Shown piece after piece: positions 7,576-15,887 of a DNA stretch of 39,007 nucleotides (position 1 is its first letter; each line of letters begins with the position of its first letter). The stretch is from contig LJTR01000004.1 of NCBI GenBank assembly GCA_001303465.1, positions 1 to 39,007 of the forward strand. The letters are read 5' to 3'. Below the pieces are notes generated by a model. It did not search any database, was not told where the DNA came from, and saw only the letters and a list, made by a program, of their open reading frames with translations. A program made the translations under genes and the position numbers. Origin of the DNA: Phycisphaerae bacterium SG8_4. GTDB taxonomy: Bacteria; Planctomycetota; Phycisphaerae; Sedimentisphaerales; Anaerobacaceae.

Positions 7576-7933
7576 GGGAATATTACAGGATTTCTCGAAA
7601 AATTTTACAAATAGCTGTTTTCGCAGCGAAAACGCAGAAAAAAATTTCTTCAGGCATCAAAATACGAGGTTGCCACCAAGTCATCATCTTCTCTTGCCTC
7701 AACAACTTCTGCCATAGCACCGACCATTGCTGCATGTATAAGTGCGCGGCAGGCAATTATGTTACACGATATTTGGAGGAAATCCCGAGAGACGGTTTCT
7801 TCAGGTCCAACGCCGACAGTCGTCTGTCACGCCGGACGCATTGCATTGTCCAGGCCAGTCAGATAAGATAGGTGAGCCCTATGGAGGCTATCCATCCAGT
7901 TTGACAGTGCGGTTGTCGGAGAGTGCGAGTACT
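7576..7933. other. Intergenic region upstream of the sulfatase gene
   Basis: About 360 nt with no gene. The first third is AT-rich. The upstream in-frame extension of the sulfatase from 7742 shows no family similarity and no ribosome site, so I treat it as non-coding. A small AGCC/GGCT hairpin lies near 7874-7888. No clear promoter is visible; TTGACA at about 7900 has no matching -10. Confidence 0.4.
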
Positions 7934-9328
7934 ATGACAGGCAACATGATCAATGGAAAAAGTCTTCTGCGTTCATTACTGCTGGCTGTATCGGTCCTGT
8001 GCCTTGCAGGCAGGATCCTGCCTGCGGCGGGCAGAGAAGATGCCGCCGACCGTCCCAACATCGTCGTCATCGTCTCCGACGACCAGGGATATGCCGATTC
8101 GAGCTGTTATGACCACCCGAAAGAGGTCAGCACGCCCGGAATCGACCGGTTGGCCGGAGAGGGCGTTCGATTTACGAACGGTTACGCCAGCGGCTATGTC
8201 TGCGCACCGACCCGGGCGGGACTTCTGACGGGTCGATACCAGCAGCGGTTCGGCTTCTATACCGCTGGCGATTCCAGGACGGGGATGCCCACAAATGAAA
8301 TCACGGTTGCCGATGTGCTCAGCAAGGAAGGCTATGCAACCGCGATCATCGGCAAATGGCATGTGGGGCTCGAGCCCGAGTATCGGCCTCTGCGGCGAGG
8401 TTTCGACGAGTTCTATGGCTTTCTGGGCCACGGGGCACATGACTATTTCAAGCTCGGCATAACCGACGAATATACCTCGATCTATCGCAACGATAAGCCA
8501 ATCAACGATACCGGATATCTGACCAACAACCTCGCCCGGGAGGCTGTCTCGTTCATCGAGAGGCATCAAAATAGACCGTTCTTTCTGTATCTTCCATTCA
8601 ATGCGGTGCATTGGCCGCTCCAGGCGCCGGGCAAGCATATAGACCGCTTCGACACAGGCGACAAGAACCGTGACATATATCTGGCGATGCTCGCGTGCAT
8701 GGATGAAGCGGTCAGCACTGTGCTGGAGGCTCTCAAACGGACGGGCGTCGATGACAATACCTTGATCATCTTCTTTTCCGACAACGGGGGCGCCCGGAAG
8801 AATCTCGCCAACAACGGTGCGCTAAGAGACTACAAACAGACGGTTTACGAAGGTGGAATACGCGTGCCGTTCATAGTCCGCTGGCCTGGAAAGCTGCCCA
8901 AGGGGACAATTTGCGACGAGCCGGTCATTTCGATTGACGTCATGCCGACAGTATGTGCCGCAGCCGGTGCAGAATTGCCTGGCGACCGGGTCTATGACGG
9001 CAGGGACATACTTCCTGTCATACTCGGGCAGGCGAAGAAACCGCTTCACGAGGCCCTTTTCTGGTATGATGGCACGAATCAATGGGCCGTGCGCGCGGGC
9101 ATGTGGAAGCTTCTGTCCCGAAACGGTTCTCTTGAACTATACGATCTAACGTCCGACATTAGTGAGAAAAATGACCGTCAAGAGCAGAATTCTGAGGTTG
9201 TCGAGCGCCTACAGCAGACCTTTGACGTCTGGAAGAGCCAGTTGGCGCCCTCGATCAGCAAGGCCAAGCGTCAGCGCCGAACGCCCGGGACGGATGCCTC
9301 GAAAAAGCAGAACAGTAACAGACGCTGA
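7934..9328 (+). CDS. Secreted sulfatase (formylglycine type)
   Basis: 464 residues from the ATG at 7934; the frame continues upstream but homology and a signal peptide (hydrophobic residues 11-30, RSLLLAVSVLCLAG) begin here, with GGAG about 12 nt before. The alkaline-phosphatase-like sulfatase core shows PNIVVIVSDDQGY with metal-binding Asp49/Asp50, the signature CAPTRAGLLTG with Cys90 as the residue converted to formylglycine, GKWH (Lys141/His143) and a late FFSDNGG metal site. Such enzymes hydrolyse sulfate esters, often from algal or host glycans, outside the cytoplasm. The substrate cannot be read from sequence. No maturase (FGE or anSME) gene is present in the window. The basic C-terminal tail (SKAKRQRRTPG) is outside the usual fold. 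Confidence 0.93.
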   Translation: MTGNMINGKSLLRSLLLAVSVLCLAGRILPAAGREDAADRPNIVVIVSDDQGYADSSCYDHPKEVSTPGIDRLAGEGVRFTNGYASGYVCAPTRAGLLTGRYQQRFGFYTAGDSRTGMPTNEITVADVLSKEGYATAIIGKWHVGLEPEYRPLRRGFDEFYGFLGHGAHDYFKLGITDEYTSIYRNDKPINDTGYLTNNLAREAVSFIERHQNRPFFLYLPFNAVHWPLQAPGKHIDRFDTGDKNRDIYLAMLACMDEAVSTVLEALKRTGVDDNTLIIFFSDNGGARKNLANNGALRDYKQTVYEGGIRVPFIVRWPGKLPKGTICDEPVISIDVMPTVCAAAGAELPGDRVYDGRDILPVILGQAKKPLHEALFWYDGTNQWAVRAGMWKLLSRNGSLELYDLTSDISEKNDRQEQNSEVVERLQQTFDVWKSQLAPSISKAKRQRRTPGTDASKKQNSNRR

Positions 9329-9409
9329 GGCTTGGTCGTTCTTTCGGTTGGAGATTCCTGACGGGCGGGGGATTCACACATCTCAAATTCCCAATTCTGG
9401 AATAAATGC

Positions 9410-9438
9410 TTGACAGCCGAGGGGTTCGTGCGTAAAGT
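9410..9438 (+). promoter_or_regulatory. gapA promoter
   Basis: TTGACA (9410-9415) and TAAAGT (9433-9438) are separated by 17 nt. A perfect 10-bp inverted repeat, GCCGAGGGGT (9416-9425) and ACCCCTCGGC (9452-9461), is centred on the -10, so it brackets the expected transcription start near 9445 and could be an operator. Confidence 0.6.
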
Positions 9439-9451
9439 GGCTGCTTCGTTT

Positions 9452-9504
9452 ACCCCTCGGCTTTACTTGGTGAGGGGTCTAATAAGGTGGAACGACGTTA
9501 TTAG
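9452..9504 (+). promoter_or_regulatory. gapA leader with two stem-loops
   Basis: Downstream of the promoter the arm ACCCCTC (9452-9458) can pair with GAGGGGT (9472-9478), and CTAATAA (9479-9485) pairs perfectly with TTATTAG (9498-9504). The ribosome site AAGGAG (9515-9520) follows and lies 9 nt before the ATG at 9530. A role in mRNA stability or regulation is inferred from structure only. Confidence 0.45.
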
Positions 9505-9529
9505 CACTGAAGATAAGGAGAAGTAGAAA

Positions 9530-10543
9530 ATGGCAACAAAGGTGGCAATCAACGGTTTCGGCCGAATCGGTCGGGCGGTGGCGAGAATTCTGTTAACGAG
9601 AAACGGTGACCTTGAGCTGGTTGCGATCAACGATCTTGCCCCGGCCAAGAGCCTGGCTCATCTTTTCAAATACGATACCGTTATGGGCAAATGGGGCGGC
9701 ACCGTGGAAGTTACAGGCGACGGACTGATGATCGACGGCAACGCCATCAAGGTTCTCGCCGAGCGCAGCCCGACCAAACTTCCCTGGAGCAAGATGGGTG
9801 TGGACATCGTCGTCGAGTCCACCGGCATATTCCGTGTCAAGTCCTCGGACAAGGGCGGCTACGGGGACCACATCACAGCGGGGGCCAAGAAGGTCGTTTT
9901 AACTGTCCCGGCAAAAGATGATATCGACGCGACGGTGGTTCTGGGCGTCAATGACGATGTTATCACCGCCAAGACCGGGTGCATCTCGAATGCGAGTTGC
10001 ACGACCAATTGCCTTGCTCCTCTGACGAAGGCCCTCAACGATGCATTCGGAGTTGCCAAGGGCTTGATGGTTACGATTCACGGCTACACCAACGACCAGC
10101 GGTGCAACGACATGATCCACAGCGACATGCGACGAGCGCGTGCCGCCGCGATGAATATCATCCCGACCACAACCGGCGCGGCCAAGGCAGTTGGCAAAGT
10201 GATCCCGGAACTGAACGGCAAACTGGACGGATACGCACTTCGCGTTCCTGTCGTCGACGGCAGTTGTGTGGACCTGGTTGCCGAGCTTAATAAGGAGGTT
10301 ACCGCAGAGCAGGTCAATGCCGCCGTGAAAGCCGCCGCCGAAGGCCCCTTGAAGGGTATTCTGGAGTACTGCGACGAGCCGATCGTCAGCAGCGACATCA
10401 TAGGCAATCCCGCTTCGAGTGTTTTCGACTCCCTGTGCACGATGACTATGGGCAAGACGGCCAAGGTCGTGAGTTGGTACGACAACGAATGGGGCTACTC
10501 GAACCGTACCGTCGATATCATGGAGAAGATTGCGAAGATGTAG
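9530..10543 (+). CDS. gapA: Glyceraldehyde-3-phosphate dehydrogenase, type I
   Basis: 337 residues, standard length. The enzyme oxidises glyceraldehyde-3-phosphate to 1,3-bisphosphoglycerate in the cytoplasm. The Rossmann nucleotide site is INGFGRIGR at residues 7-15, with Asp35 at the end of the second strand (INDLAP), which favours NAD. The catalytic Cys157 lies in SNASCTTNC and the paired His184 in IHGYT. The C-terminal WYDNEWGYSNR is intact. The start has a strong ribosome site. It heads the plus-strand housekeeping run and precedes pgk, the next glycolytic step, with a palindromic word-repeat element between them. The gapA-pgk order is common in bacteria. Confidence 0.98.
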   Translation: MATKVAINGFGRIGRAVARILLTRNGDLELVAINDLAPAKSLAHLFKYDTVMGKWGGTVEVTGDGLMIDGNAIKVLAERSPTKLPWSKMGVDIVVESTGIFRVKSSDKGGYGDHITAGAKKVVLTVPAKDDIDATVVLGVNDDVITAKTGCISNASCTTNCLAPLTKALNDAFGVAKGLMVTIHGYTNDQRCNDMIHSDMRRARAAAMNIIPTTTGAAKAVGKVIPELNGKLDGYALRVPVVDGSCVDLVAELNKEVTAEQVNAAVKAAAEGPLKGILEYCDEPIVSSDIIGNPASSVFDSLCTMTMGKTAKVVSWYDNEWGYSNRTVDIMEKIAKM

Positions 10544-10549
10544 CGGAAG

Positions 10550-10645
10550 ATTGACTATTGAACAATGACTATTGACTATTCTCACGTGATGGCCAGGGCT
10601 GGTACGTGCGAGTCATTCAATAGTCAATAGACAATAGCCAATATT
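10550..10645. repeat. Palindromic word-repeat element (word TTGACTATTG)
   Basis: The left arm (10550-10580) repeats TTGACTATTG-like words; the right arm (10613-10645) repeats their complement (CAATAGTCAATAG). The tip is a separate GC-richer hairpin, CTCACGT against ACGTGCGAG. It fills most of the gapA-pgk spacer. Confidence 0.8.
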
Positions 10646-10667
10646 CCATTTTTGGGGTTCATAGAAG

Positions 10668-11906
10668 ATGGCCAAAAAGACTGTTGCCGATATCAATGTC
10701 AAGGGCAAGAAGATACTTATGCGGTGCGACTTTAATGTGCCGCTCGACGATGACTGCAACATTACCAGCGACGATCGAATAGTCAAAGCGCTGCCCACTA
10801 TAAAGGCGATCTTGGAAGGTGGCGGTGCGTTGATCCTTATGAGCCACCTCGGCAGGCCGAGCGGCCAAAGAGACGACAAGCTCTCTCTGACGCCCGTAGC
10901 CCGCAGGTTGTCGGAGTTGCTGGGCAAGGAGGTTGTCTTTGCCGACGATTGCATCAGTGACGAGACAAAGGCAAAGGCCGTGGCTCTTTCCAATGGCGAT
11001 TGCATGCTGCTCGAGAACCTGCGATTCCACAAAGCCGAAACGATAAAGGACAAGGCGGCAAAGGAAGATACGCAACTGCGCCAGGCCAAGGACGATTTTG
11101 CAAAACAGCTTGCCGGTATGGCCGATATCTACGTCGACGACGCTTTCGGCACGGCCCACAGGGATAATGCTTCGATGTATACCGTTCCGATGGTCATGGA
11201 GGGTAAACCCCGGGTGATCGGTTTTTTGATCGAGAAGGAGTTGAAGTTCCTTGGTGATGCCCTGAGTGATCCGGCAAGACCCTTTGTTGCAATACTGGGC
11301 GGAGCCAAGGTCTCGGACAAGATTGGCGTAATCGAGAATCTCATCGGCAAGGTCGATCGCATCATCATCGGTGGGGCAATGGCGTACACCTTCCTCAAGG
11401 GTCGGGGCAAGAGCATCGGCAGGAGCCTGTGCGAGAACGACTTTGTCGACAAGGGCCAGGCGCTGCTGAATCAGGCGAAAGAGGCGGAATGTGAAGTTCT
11501 TTTACCCACGGATCACCACGTTGTTCGCAAACTGAAATCCGATGTGCCGTATCGCACCGCAGTTGGCGATATCGATCCGGGCTATCAGGCCGTTGACATT
11601 GGACCGATAGCTTCCAAGATGTACAGGGAAAAGATCGCCGATGCCAAGACCATCGTCTGGAACGGACCTATGGGAGTCTTCGAGACCCCGCCTTTCGATG
11701 AGGGCACCAAGGACATCGCCATGGCAGTCGCTGAGGCTACGGACAACGGGGCGATCAGCATAGTCGGCGGTGGCGACAGTGCCGCAGCGGTCAAGAATCT
11801 TGGCCTGGAAGATAGGATAAGTCATATTTCCACCGGCGGGGGCGCCTCGCTCGAATTTCTGGAGGGCAAGAAGTTCATCTGCCTCGAGATTCTCGACGAG
11901 AAGTAG
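10668..11906 (+). CDS. pgk: Phosphoglycerate kinase
   Basis: 412 residues, normal length. It transfers phosphate from 1,3-bisphosphoglycerate to ADP, the first ATP-yielding step of lower glycolysis. Visible motifs are RCDFNVPLD near the N-terminus (substrate Asp/Asn), SHLGRP, LLENLRFH, VDDAFGTAHR, VAILGGAKVSDKIGVI at the domain hinge, VWNGPMGVFE and the nucleotide-binding GGGDSAAAV near the C-terminus. It follows gapA, and rpe comes 54 nt after it. A palindromic element separates it from gapA, so relative expression could be set at that hairpin. Confidence 0.98.
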   Translation: MAKKTVADINVKGKKILMRCDFNVPLDDDCNITSDDRIVKALPTIKAILEGGGALILMSHLGRPSGQRDDKLSLTPVARRLSELLGKEVVFADDCISDETKAKAVALSNGDCMLLENLRFHKAETIKDKAAKEDTQLRQAKDDFAKQLAGMADIYVDDAFGTAHRDNASMYTVPMVMEGKPRVIGFLIEKELKFLGDALSDPARPFVAILGGAKVSDKIGVIENLIGKVDRIIIGGAMAYTFLKGRGKSIGRSLCENDFVDKGQALLNQAKEAECEVLLPTDHHVVRKLKSDVPYRTAVGDIDPGYQAVDIGPIASKMYREKIADAKTIVWNGPMGVFETPPFDEGTKDIAMAVAEATDNGAISIVGGGDSAAAVKNLGLEDRISHISTGGGASLEFLEGKKFICLEILDEK

Positions 11907-11921
11907 AATCCGTCACATTTG

Positions 11922-11941
11922 GCCCCCGGTCCTACCGGGGC
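11922..11941 (+). terminator. GC-rich hairpin between pgk and rpe
   Basis: GCCCCCGGT pairs with ACCGGGGC around a CCT loop, with one bulged C. There is no clear T-run (CTTCGGTCTG follows), so it is at most a weak or attenuating terminator. Confidence 0.35.
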
Positions 11942-11959
11942 TTCGGTCTGCCGACACAG

Positions 11960-12625
11960 ATGCGATTACCGAAAGCAGGGACAATTGAGATTGCGCCGTC
12001 GGTATTGAGCGCCGATTTTGCCCGATTAGCCGAGGAGATTGCCGAAGTTACCAACGCCGGGGTGAACATCGTGCATCTGGACGTCATGGACGGCCATTTC
12101 GTCCCGAACATCACAATTGGTCCGCCGGTAATTGCCAAGTTGCGCAAGGTCAGCGGCCTGGTTTTCGATGCTCACTTGATGATAAGCGAGCCGGCTAGGT
12201 ATGCCGAGGCCTTTGCAGAGGCGGGCGTCGACCACATAACATTTCATATCGAAGCTGCTGAAGACCCTCACCGGCTCGTCGAGAGATTACACCAGCTGGG
12301 ATGCACGGCCGGGATATGTCTGAACCCTCAGACACCGGCCGAGGCTGTCGAGGCTCTTGCTCCTCTGTGCGAGATGGTCCTGGTAATGACGGTTCACCCG
12401 GGTTTTGGCGGACAGGCGTTCATGCCGGAGGCGGCGAAGAAGATCGTTCGGATAAGAGAGATTGTAGGGCCGGACGTCCGCGTCGAAGTCGATGGCGGCA
12501 TAGATCCTCAAACCGCCTCGACAGTCGTTTCCTACGGTGCCGATACACTCGTGGCGGGCAATGCGATTTTTGCAAGATCCGACCGTATCGCTGCGATAAA
12601 TGCCATTCGCAAGGCCTGCGAGTGA
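11960..12625 (+). CDS. rpe: Ribulose-phosphate 3-epimerase
   Basis: 221 residues, normal length for this TIM-barrel enzyme of the pentose phosphate pathway, which interconverts ribulose-5-phosphate and xylulose-5-phosphate. It shows IAPSVLSADFARL (catalytic Ser/Asp region), HLDVMDGHFVPNITIGPP with metal-binding His and catalytic Asp, FHIEAAE, MTVHPGFGGQAFMP (second metal His and the flexible loop) and VDGGI. The ATG at 11960 lacks a clear ribosome site, as does its surrounding sequence, so translation may depend on readthrough from pgk. The C-terminal AIRKACE is followed directly by a stop. Confidence 0.96.
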   Translation: MRLPKAGTIEIAPSVLSADFARLAEEIAEVTNAGVNIVHLDVMDGHFVPNITIGPPVIAKLRKVSGLVFDAHLMISEPARYAEAFAEAGVDHITFHIEAAEDPHRLVERLHQLGCTAGICLNPQTPAEAVEALAPLCEMVLVMTVHPGFGGQAFMPEAAKKIVRIREIVGPDVRVEVDGGIDPQTASTVVSYGADTLVAGNAIFARSDRIAAINAIRKACE

Positions 12626-12731
12626 TTTTTGTGGCAAGAATGGGTGGTTTTTGTTAGAATCCGCTGGTTGTGAGAACATATGTCGCCGTGTAAGGGCCCC
12701 GCGCCGGGCGCCAGGACGAATGTGGGTTGAC

Positions 12732-12827
12732 ATGGGCAAACAATCGAAATCAAAATGGAACGGCTTCTCGCTGAAGCCGCGAAAGGAGATTCTCAGCGGC
12801 CACTCGAGTCGAGTATCTTGTCGATGA
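12732..12827 (+). pseudogene. accD: accD N-terminal fragment, out of frame with the rest
   Basis: The ATG at 12732 opens MGKQSKSKWNGFSLKPRKEI, the recognisable N-terminus of acetyl-CoA carboxylase beta subunits. The frame then diverges (LSGHSSRVSCR) and stops. The expected zinc ribbon (two CxxC pairs) is absent. Homology resumes one frame over at about 12787 with FSAATRVEYLVDEGSF. The junction lies around AGGAGATTC, which reads KEI in the first frame and RRF in the second. This is what a deletion of roughly 30 codons between two short repeats would leave. Assembly collapse is an alternative. Confidence 0.7.
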
Positions 12828-12843
12828 AGGTTCGTTTCAACAG

Positions 12844-13470
12844 ATGCTCGGCGATCTGACTACCGATGATCCGCTGGGCTTCAAGTTCAGGGAAACAACG
12901 TACAAAAAGCGCGTTAAGACCGACGCAAAGAAATCCGGCGTTAACGAGGCGATGATAATCGGCAAGGCGTTTATCAAGGGCAGAGGCGCTATGCTTGCCG
13001 TTATGGAGCCGAACTTCCTTATGGGTTCAATGGGGTCGGTCGTAGGCGAGAAACTCTGCGCCGCCGTCGATAAAGCGATGGCCGAGAAGCTGCCACTGGT
13101 GGTCGTTGCCTGCTCGGGCGGCGCGAGAATGCACGAGGGCGTGGTCTCGCTGGGGCAGATGGCAAAGACTTCCGCGGCGTTAGCGAGATTTGACGACGCC
13201 GGCGGGCTCTATATTTGCGTCCTTGCCGATCCGACGACCGGCGGTGTGACGGCGAGTTTCGCAATGCTGGGCGATTGTCTTATAGCCGAGCCTGGGGCGT
13301 TGATTGGTTTCGCCGGTCCGCGCACAATTGCCGAGACGATAAAGATCGAGCTGCCCGAAGGATTCCAGACGGCGGAATTCATGCTGGAGCACGGTTTTGT
13401 TGACATGATTGTCCATCGTAAGGATCTTCGCAGCGAGATAGCCCGCCTGATAGACTACTGCCAAAAGTGA
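12844..13470 (+). CDS. accD: Acetyl-CoA carboxylase carboxyltransferase beta subunit, truncated frame
   Basis: 208 residues from the ATG at 12844, against about 280 for the family. The crotonase-like carboxyltransferase core is intact: DDPLGF, AVMEPNFLMGSMGSVVGEK, VACSGGARMHEG, LADPTTGGVTASFAMLGD, AEPGALIGFAGPRTI and LPEGFQTAEFMLEHGFVD. The enzyme makes malonyl-CoA with AccA. The same frame is open upstream to 12775 and encodes FSAATRVEYLVDEGSF, but has no start codon there. The zinc ribbon is therefore missing or sits in the other frame (12732-12827). Since AccD is normally essential, a sequencing or assembly error is as likely as a real mutation. The short gap from rpe shows it belongs to this operon. 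Confidence 0.85.
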   Translation: MLGDLTTDDPLGFKFRETTYKKRVKTDAKKSGVNEAMIIGKAFIKGRGAMLAVMEPNFLMGSMGSVVGEKLCAAVDKAMAEKLPLVVVACSGGARMHEGVVSLGQMAKTSAALARFDDAGGLYICVLADPTTGGVTASFAMLGDCLIAEPGALIGFAGPRTIAETIKIELPEGFQTAEFMLEHGFVDMIVHRKDLRSEIARLIDYCQK

Positions 13471-13481
13471 CTCGTGGTGCG

Positions 13482-13509
13482 TCCACCGGCAGGTGTCCCC
13501 AAGGGTGTG
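13482..13509. repeat. Small double-hairpin repeat, copy B
   Basis: TCCACCGGCAGGTGTCCC followed by CAAGGGTGTG, with hairpins CACC-GGCA-GGTG and CCC-CAA-GGG. It matches 3311-3318 onward (copy A) at 17 of the first 18 bases, with the second loop changed. It lies just after accD. Confidence 0.4.
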
Positions 13510-13638
13510 CGAATTGAGTATCGCGAACCGGCTGTGGCAGAACGCGTTCGGTGCTGGAGAATATCGAGTTCAATCGGTCATTTCGGGGGATATCGCAAAA
13601 TCTTGTCTTTCGCTCCTGGGCTAATGTCCGTATAATCT

Positions 13639-13708
13639 TTTTCGATTTTCGATACTCGATGCTCGAAGCTATACGGGAATCGAGAATCCAGAATCGAGGA
13701 TCGAGACA
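13639..13708. repeat. Palindromic word-repeat element (word TCGATNCTCGAT)
   Basis: The left arm carries CGATTTTCGATACTCGATG; the right arm carries GAATCGAGAATCCAGAATCG and more of the complement, around a short AGCTATACGG tip. It ends at the hisC start codon and so covers its ribosome site. TATAAT at 13631-13636, just upstream, is a perfect -10 hexamer without a good -35. Confidence 0.7.
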
Positions 13709-14752
13709 ATGAGTTATTTTCGGGATAATATCGAGACCTTAGCCGGTTACGAGCCGGGTTTTCAGCCTAAGCAGAGCGACGTCATAAAGCTGAACACCAA
13801 TGAGAATCCGTATCCGCCCTCGCCGGAGGTGCTCAAGGTGCTGAGCCGGATAAGTGCCGAGCAGCTTCGGCGGTATCCTGACCCTGTCGGAGATGAATTT
13901 CGCCAGGCGGCGGCCCTTCTCCATGGGCTGGGCCCTGAGAATATTATGTGCTGCAACGGCGGAGACGATCTGCTGAACATCGCTTTTCGAGCCTTCTGTG
14001 ACAAGAATCGCCCCGTTGCGTATCCTGTTCCGACGTATTCGCTCTATCCGGTGCTGGCCAGGCTGCAGGACGCAGACATGATCGAGATTCCGTTCGACAG
14101 CGAATTCAATCTGCCGCCCAAACTGGCGACAACCGAGGCCGCCCTGACGATCGTCTGCAACCCGAATGCTCCGAGCGGCAGCCTTATTAGCGTTGGAGAA
14201 CTGGCTTCGTTGGCCGATGAACTGGCCGGTGTGCTGTTGATTGACGAGGCGTACGTTGATTTTGCCGATGAGAACTGTGTGGCTCTGGTGAAAGACTTTG
14301 ATAATGTGATTCTGCTTCGGTCGATGAGCAAAGGGTATTCTCTGGCTGCAATACGGTTCGGCTACGCCATCGCCCAGGCCGATCTGATTGCAGGTCTGAT
14401 GAAGGTCAAGGACTCCTACAACGTGGACGCCGTCGCTATCGCGCTGGCAACGGCGGCGATCAAGGATCAGGACTATTTCAGGCAAAGGACTGAGGAGGTA
14501 AAGAAGGCCCGTGAGTCGCTTATTGAGCAACTGCGCGATCTGAAGTTCAAAGTGCCGGCAAGCAACGCGAATTTTGTTCTCGCCGAGACCGGAAACTGGC
14601 CGGCGAGTGAGATTTATGACGAATTGGTCCGGCGCAATATCTTTGTCAGGTATTTTGACCTGCCCTCTCTGGCCGATAAACTGAGAATAACCGTGGGTAC
14701 GACCGAACAGAACGAAAAACTCATTTTGGCTTTGAAAGAAATCCTGCCATGA
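13709..14752 (+). CDS. hisC: Histidinol-phosphate aminotransferase
   Basis: 347 residues, the usual size for this fold type I PLP enzyme. It converts imidazole acetol-phosphate and glutamate to histidinol-phosphate in histidine synthesis. Visible: KLNTNENPYPPSP at the N-terminus, CNGGDDLL (phosphate cup), YPVPTYSLYP, VCNPNAPSG (Asn contacts PLP), DEAYVDF (Asp contacts pyridine nitrogen), RSMSKGYSLAAIRFGY with PLP lysine 208, and LRITVGT near the end. hisB follows 41 nt downstream, so it is part of a partial his cluster. The ribosome site is poor because a palindromic element occupies the region before the start. Confidence 0.96.
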   Translation: MSYFRDNIETLAGYEPGFQPKQSDVIKLNTNENPYPPSPEVLKVLSRISAEQLRRYPDPVGDEFRQAAALLHGLGPENIMCCNGGDDLLNIAFRAFCDKNRPVAYPVPTYSLYPVLARLQDADMIEIPFDSEFNLPPKLATTEAALTIVCNPNAPSGSLISVGELASLADELAGVLLIDEAYVDFADENCVALVKDFDNVILLRSMSKGYSLAAIRFGYAIAQADLIAGLMKVKDSYNVDAVAIALATAAIKDQDYFRQRTEEVKKARESLIEQLRDLKFKVPASNANFVLAETGNWPASEIYDELVRRNIFVRYFDLPSLADKLRITVGTTEQNEKLILALKEILP

Positions 14753-14793
14753 CAGACTCGCTGTGATGGTACTGATACGATACGAGGATTCCG

Positions 14794-15378
14794 ATGGACA
14801 ATAGAGTGGCCCAAATTCACAGACAGACAAAAGAGACCGATGTGACTGTCGAGCTTGATCTTGACGGAGTCGGCAAGTATGACATTGACAGCGGCGTCGG
14901 CTTTCTGGACCACATGCTCACGCACCTGAGCAAGCACAGCGGGATCGACCTTCTGGTCAAGGCCAAAGGCGATCTTCAAGTCGATGCCCACCATACCGTC
15001 GAGGATATCGCAATATGTCTGGGCGAGTGTTTGCTCAAAGCCCTCGGCAATAAGAAGGGAATCGCCAGATACGGGCATAGTTCCGTGCCCATGGAGGACG
15101 CACTGGCGAATGTCTCGGTGGATTTGTCGGGCAGATCCATATGTGTGTACAACGTAGAATATCGAACGGCCAAGATCGGCGACTTCGACGTCGAGTGTAT
15201 CGAGGAGATGCTGCGCAGCTTCTCGAATAGCGGCAAGTTCAATCTTCATATAAATGTTCCGTACGGCACAAACAGTCACCACATAGCCGAGGGTATTTTC
15301 AAGGCCCTCGGCAAAGCACTCGGTGCGGCTGTCAAGGTCCTCGGCACGGATGTGCCGAGCACAAAGGGGATACTGTGA
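14794..15378 (+). CDS. hisB: Imidazoleglycerol-phosphate dehydratase
   Basis: 194 residues, the monofunctional enzyme size with no phosphatase domain. It dehydrates imidazole glycerol-phosphate to imidazole acetol-phosphate, the substrate of the upstream HisC. The manganese sites are intact: GFLDHMLTH, DAHHTVEDIAICLGE and NSHHIAEGIFKALG. The gene lies between hisC and ispF; its stop codon overlaps the ispF GTG start (GTGA), indicating translational coupling with an isoprenoid gene of unrelated pathway. Confidence 0.97.
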   Translation: MDNRVAQIHRQTKETDVTVELDLDGVGKYDIDSGVGFLDHMLTHLSKHSGIDLLVKAKGDLQVDAHHTVEDIAICLGECLLKALGNKKGIARYGHSSVPMEDALANVSVDLSGRSICVYNVEYRTAKIGDFDVECIEEMLRSFSNSGKFNLHINVPYGTNSHHIAEGIFKALGKALGAAVKVLGTDVPSTKGIL

Positions 15379-15887
15379 TCGAGGAGCCAAAGGGCGATTA
15401 TCGAACAGGCATTGGCACCGACATTCACCGATTGGTCGAAGGCAGAAAGCTGATGCTCTGCGGTGTCTATGTGCCGTACCCGGCCGGGCTGGCCGGTCAC
15501 AGTGACGGCGACGTCGCTCTGCACGCCGTCATCGATGCGGTGCTCGGGGCCGCCGGTATGGGTGACATAGGGACATGGTTTCCAGATACCGATCCGAAGT
15601 GGAAGGACGCCGACAGCAAGGAACTCTTGCTTGTTGTAAGAGAGCAACTCGAGCAAAAGCACTGGCAGGTGGTCAATGTTGATTTGATCATACACGCCGA
15701 AGAGCCCAAACTGGCGCCCGTCAAAGGGCAAATGCAAAGGGCCGTCGCAGGGCTGCTGGACATTGATTTTACCGCGGTAAACATCAAGGCCAAAACCAAC
15801 GAAGGTCTCGGCGAGATAGGAGCAGGCGAGGCAATGGCGGCAACGGCGACAGTATTGCTGATGAAGAAGAGAAGAAGAACACTTTGA
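15375..15887 (+). CDS. ispF: 2-C-methyl-D-erythritol 2,4-cyclodiphosphate synthase
   Basis: 170 residues. It cyclises CDP-methylerythritol phosphate in the MEP isoprenoid pathway, which the downstream isoprenyl transferase (uppS, other strand) ultimately uses. Metal ligands appear in GTDIHRL (Asp, His) and in GHSDGDVALHAVIDA; the later KTNEGLGEIGAGEAMAATA signature is complete. It starts at GTG 15375, overlapping the hisB stop by 4 bp, with a short N-terminal extension (MIEEPKGDYR). A word-repeat arm begins 1 nt after its stop codon. Confidence 0.96.
   Translation: MIEEPKGDYRTGIGTDIHRLVEGRKLMLCGVYVPYPAGLAGHSDGDVALHAVIDAVLGAAGMGDIGTWFPDTDPKWKDADSKELLLVVREQLEQKHWQVVNVDLIIHAEEPKLAPVKGQMQRAVAGLLDIDFTAVNIKAKTNEGLGEIGAGEAMAATATVLLMKKRRRTL

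Noticed and set aside
7742-7933. N-terminal extension of the sulfatase
   Set aside because: It is open but lacks homology and a ribosome site, and the signal peptide starts after the ATG at 7934.
13739-14830. A 363-codon open frame on the minus strand
   Set aside because: It lies opposite hisC, has no recognisable motif, and mirrors the codon pattern of the real gene.
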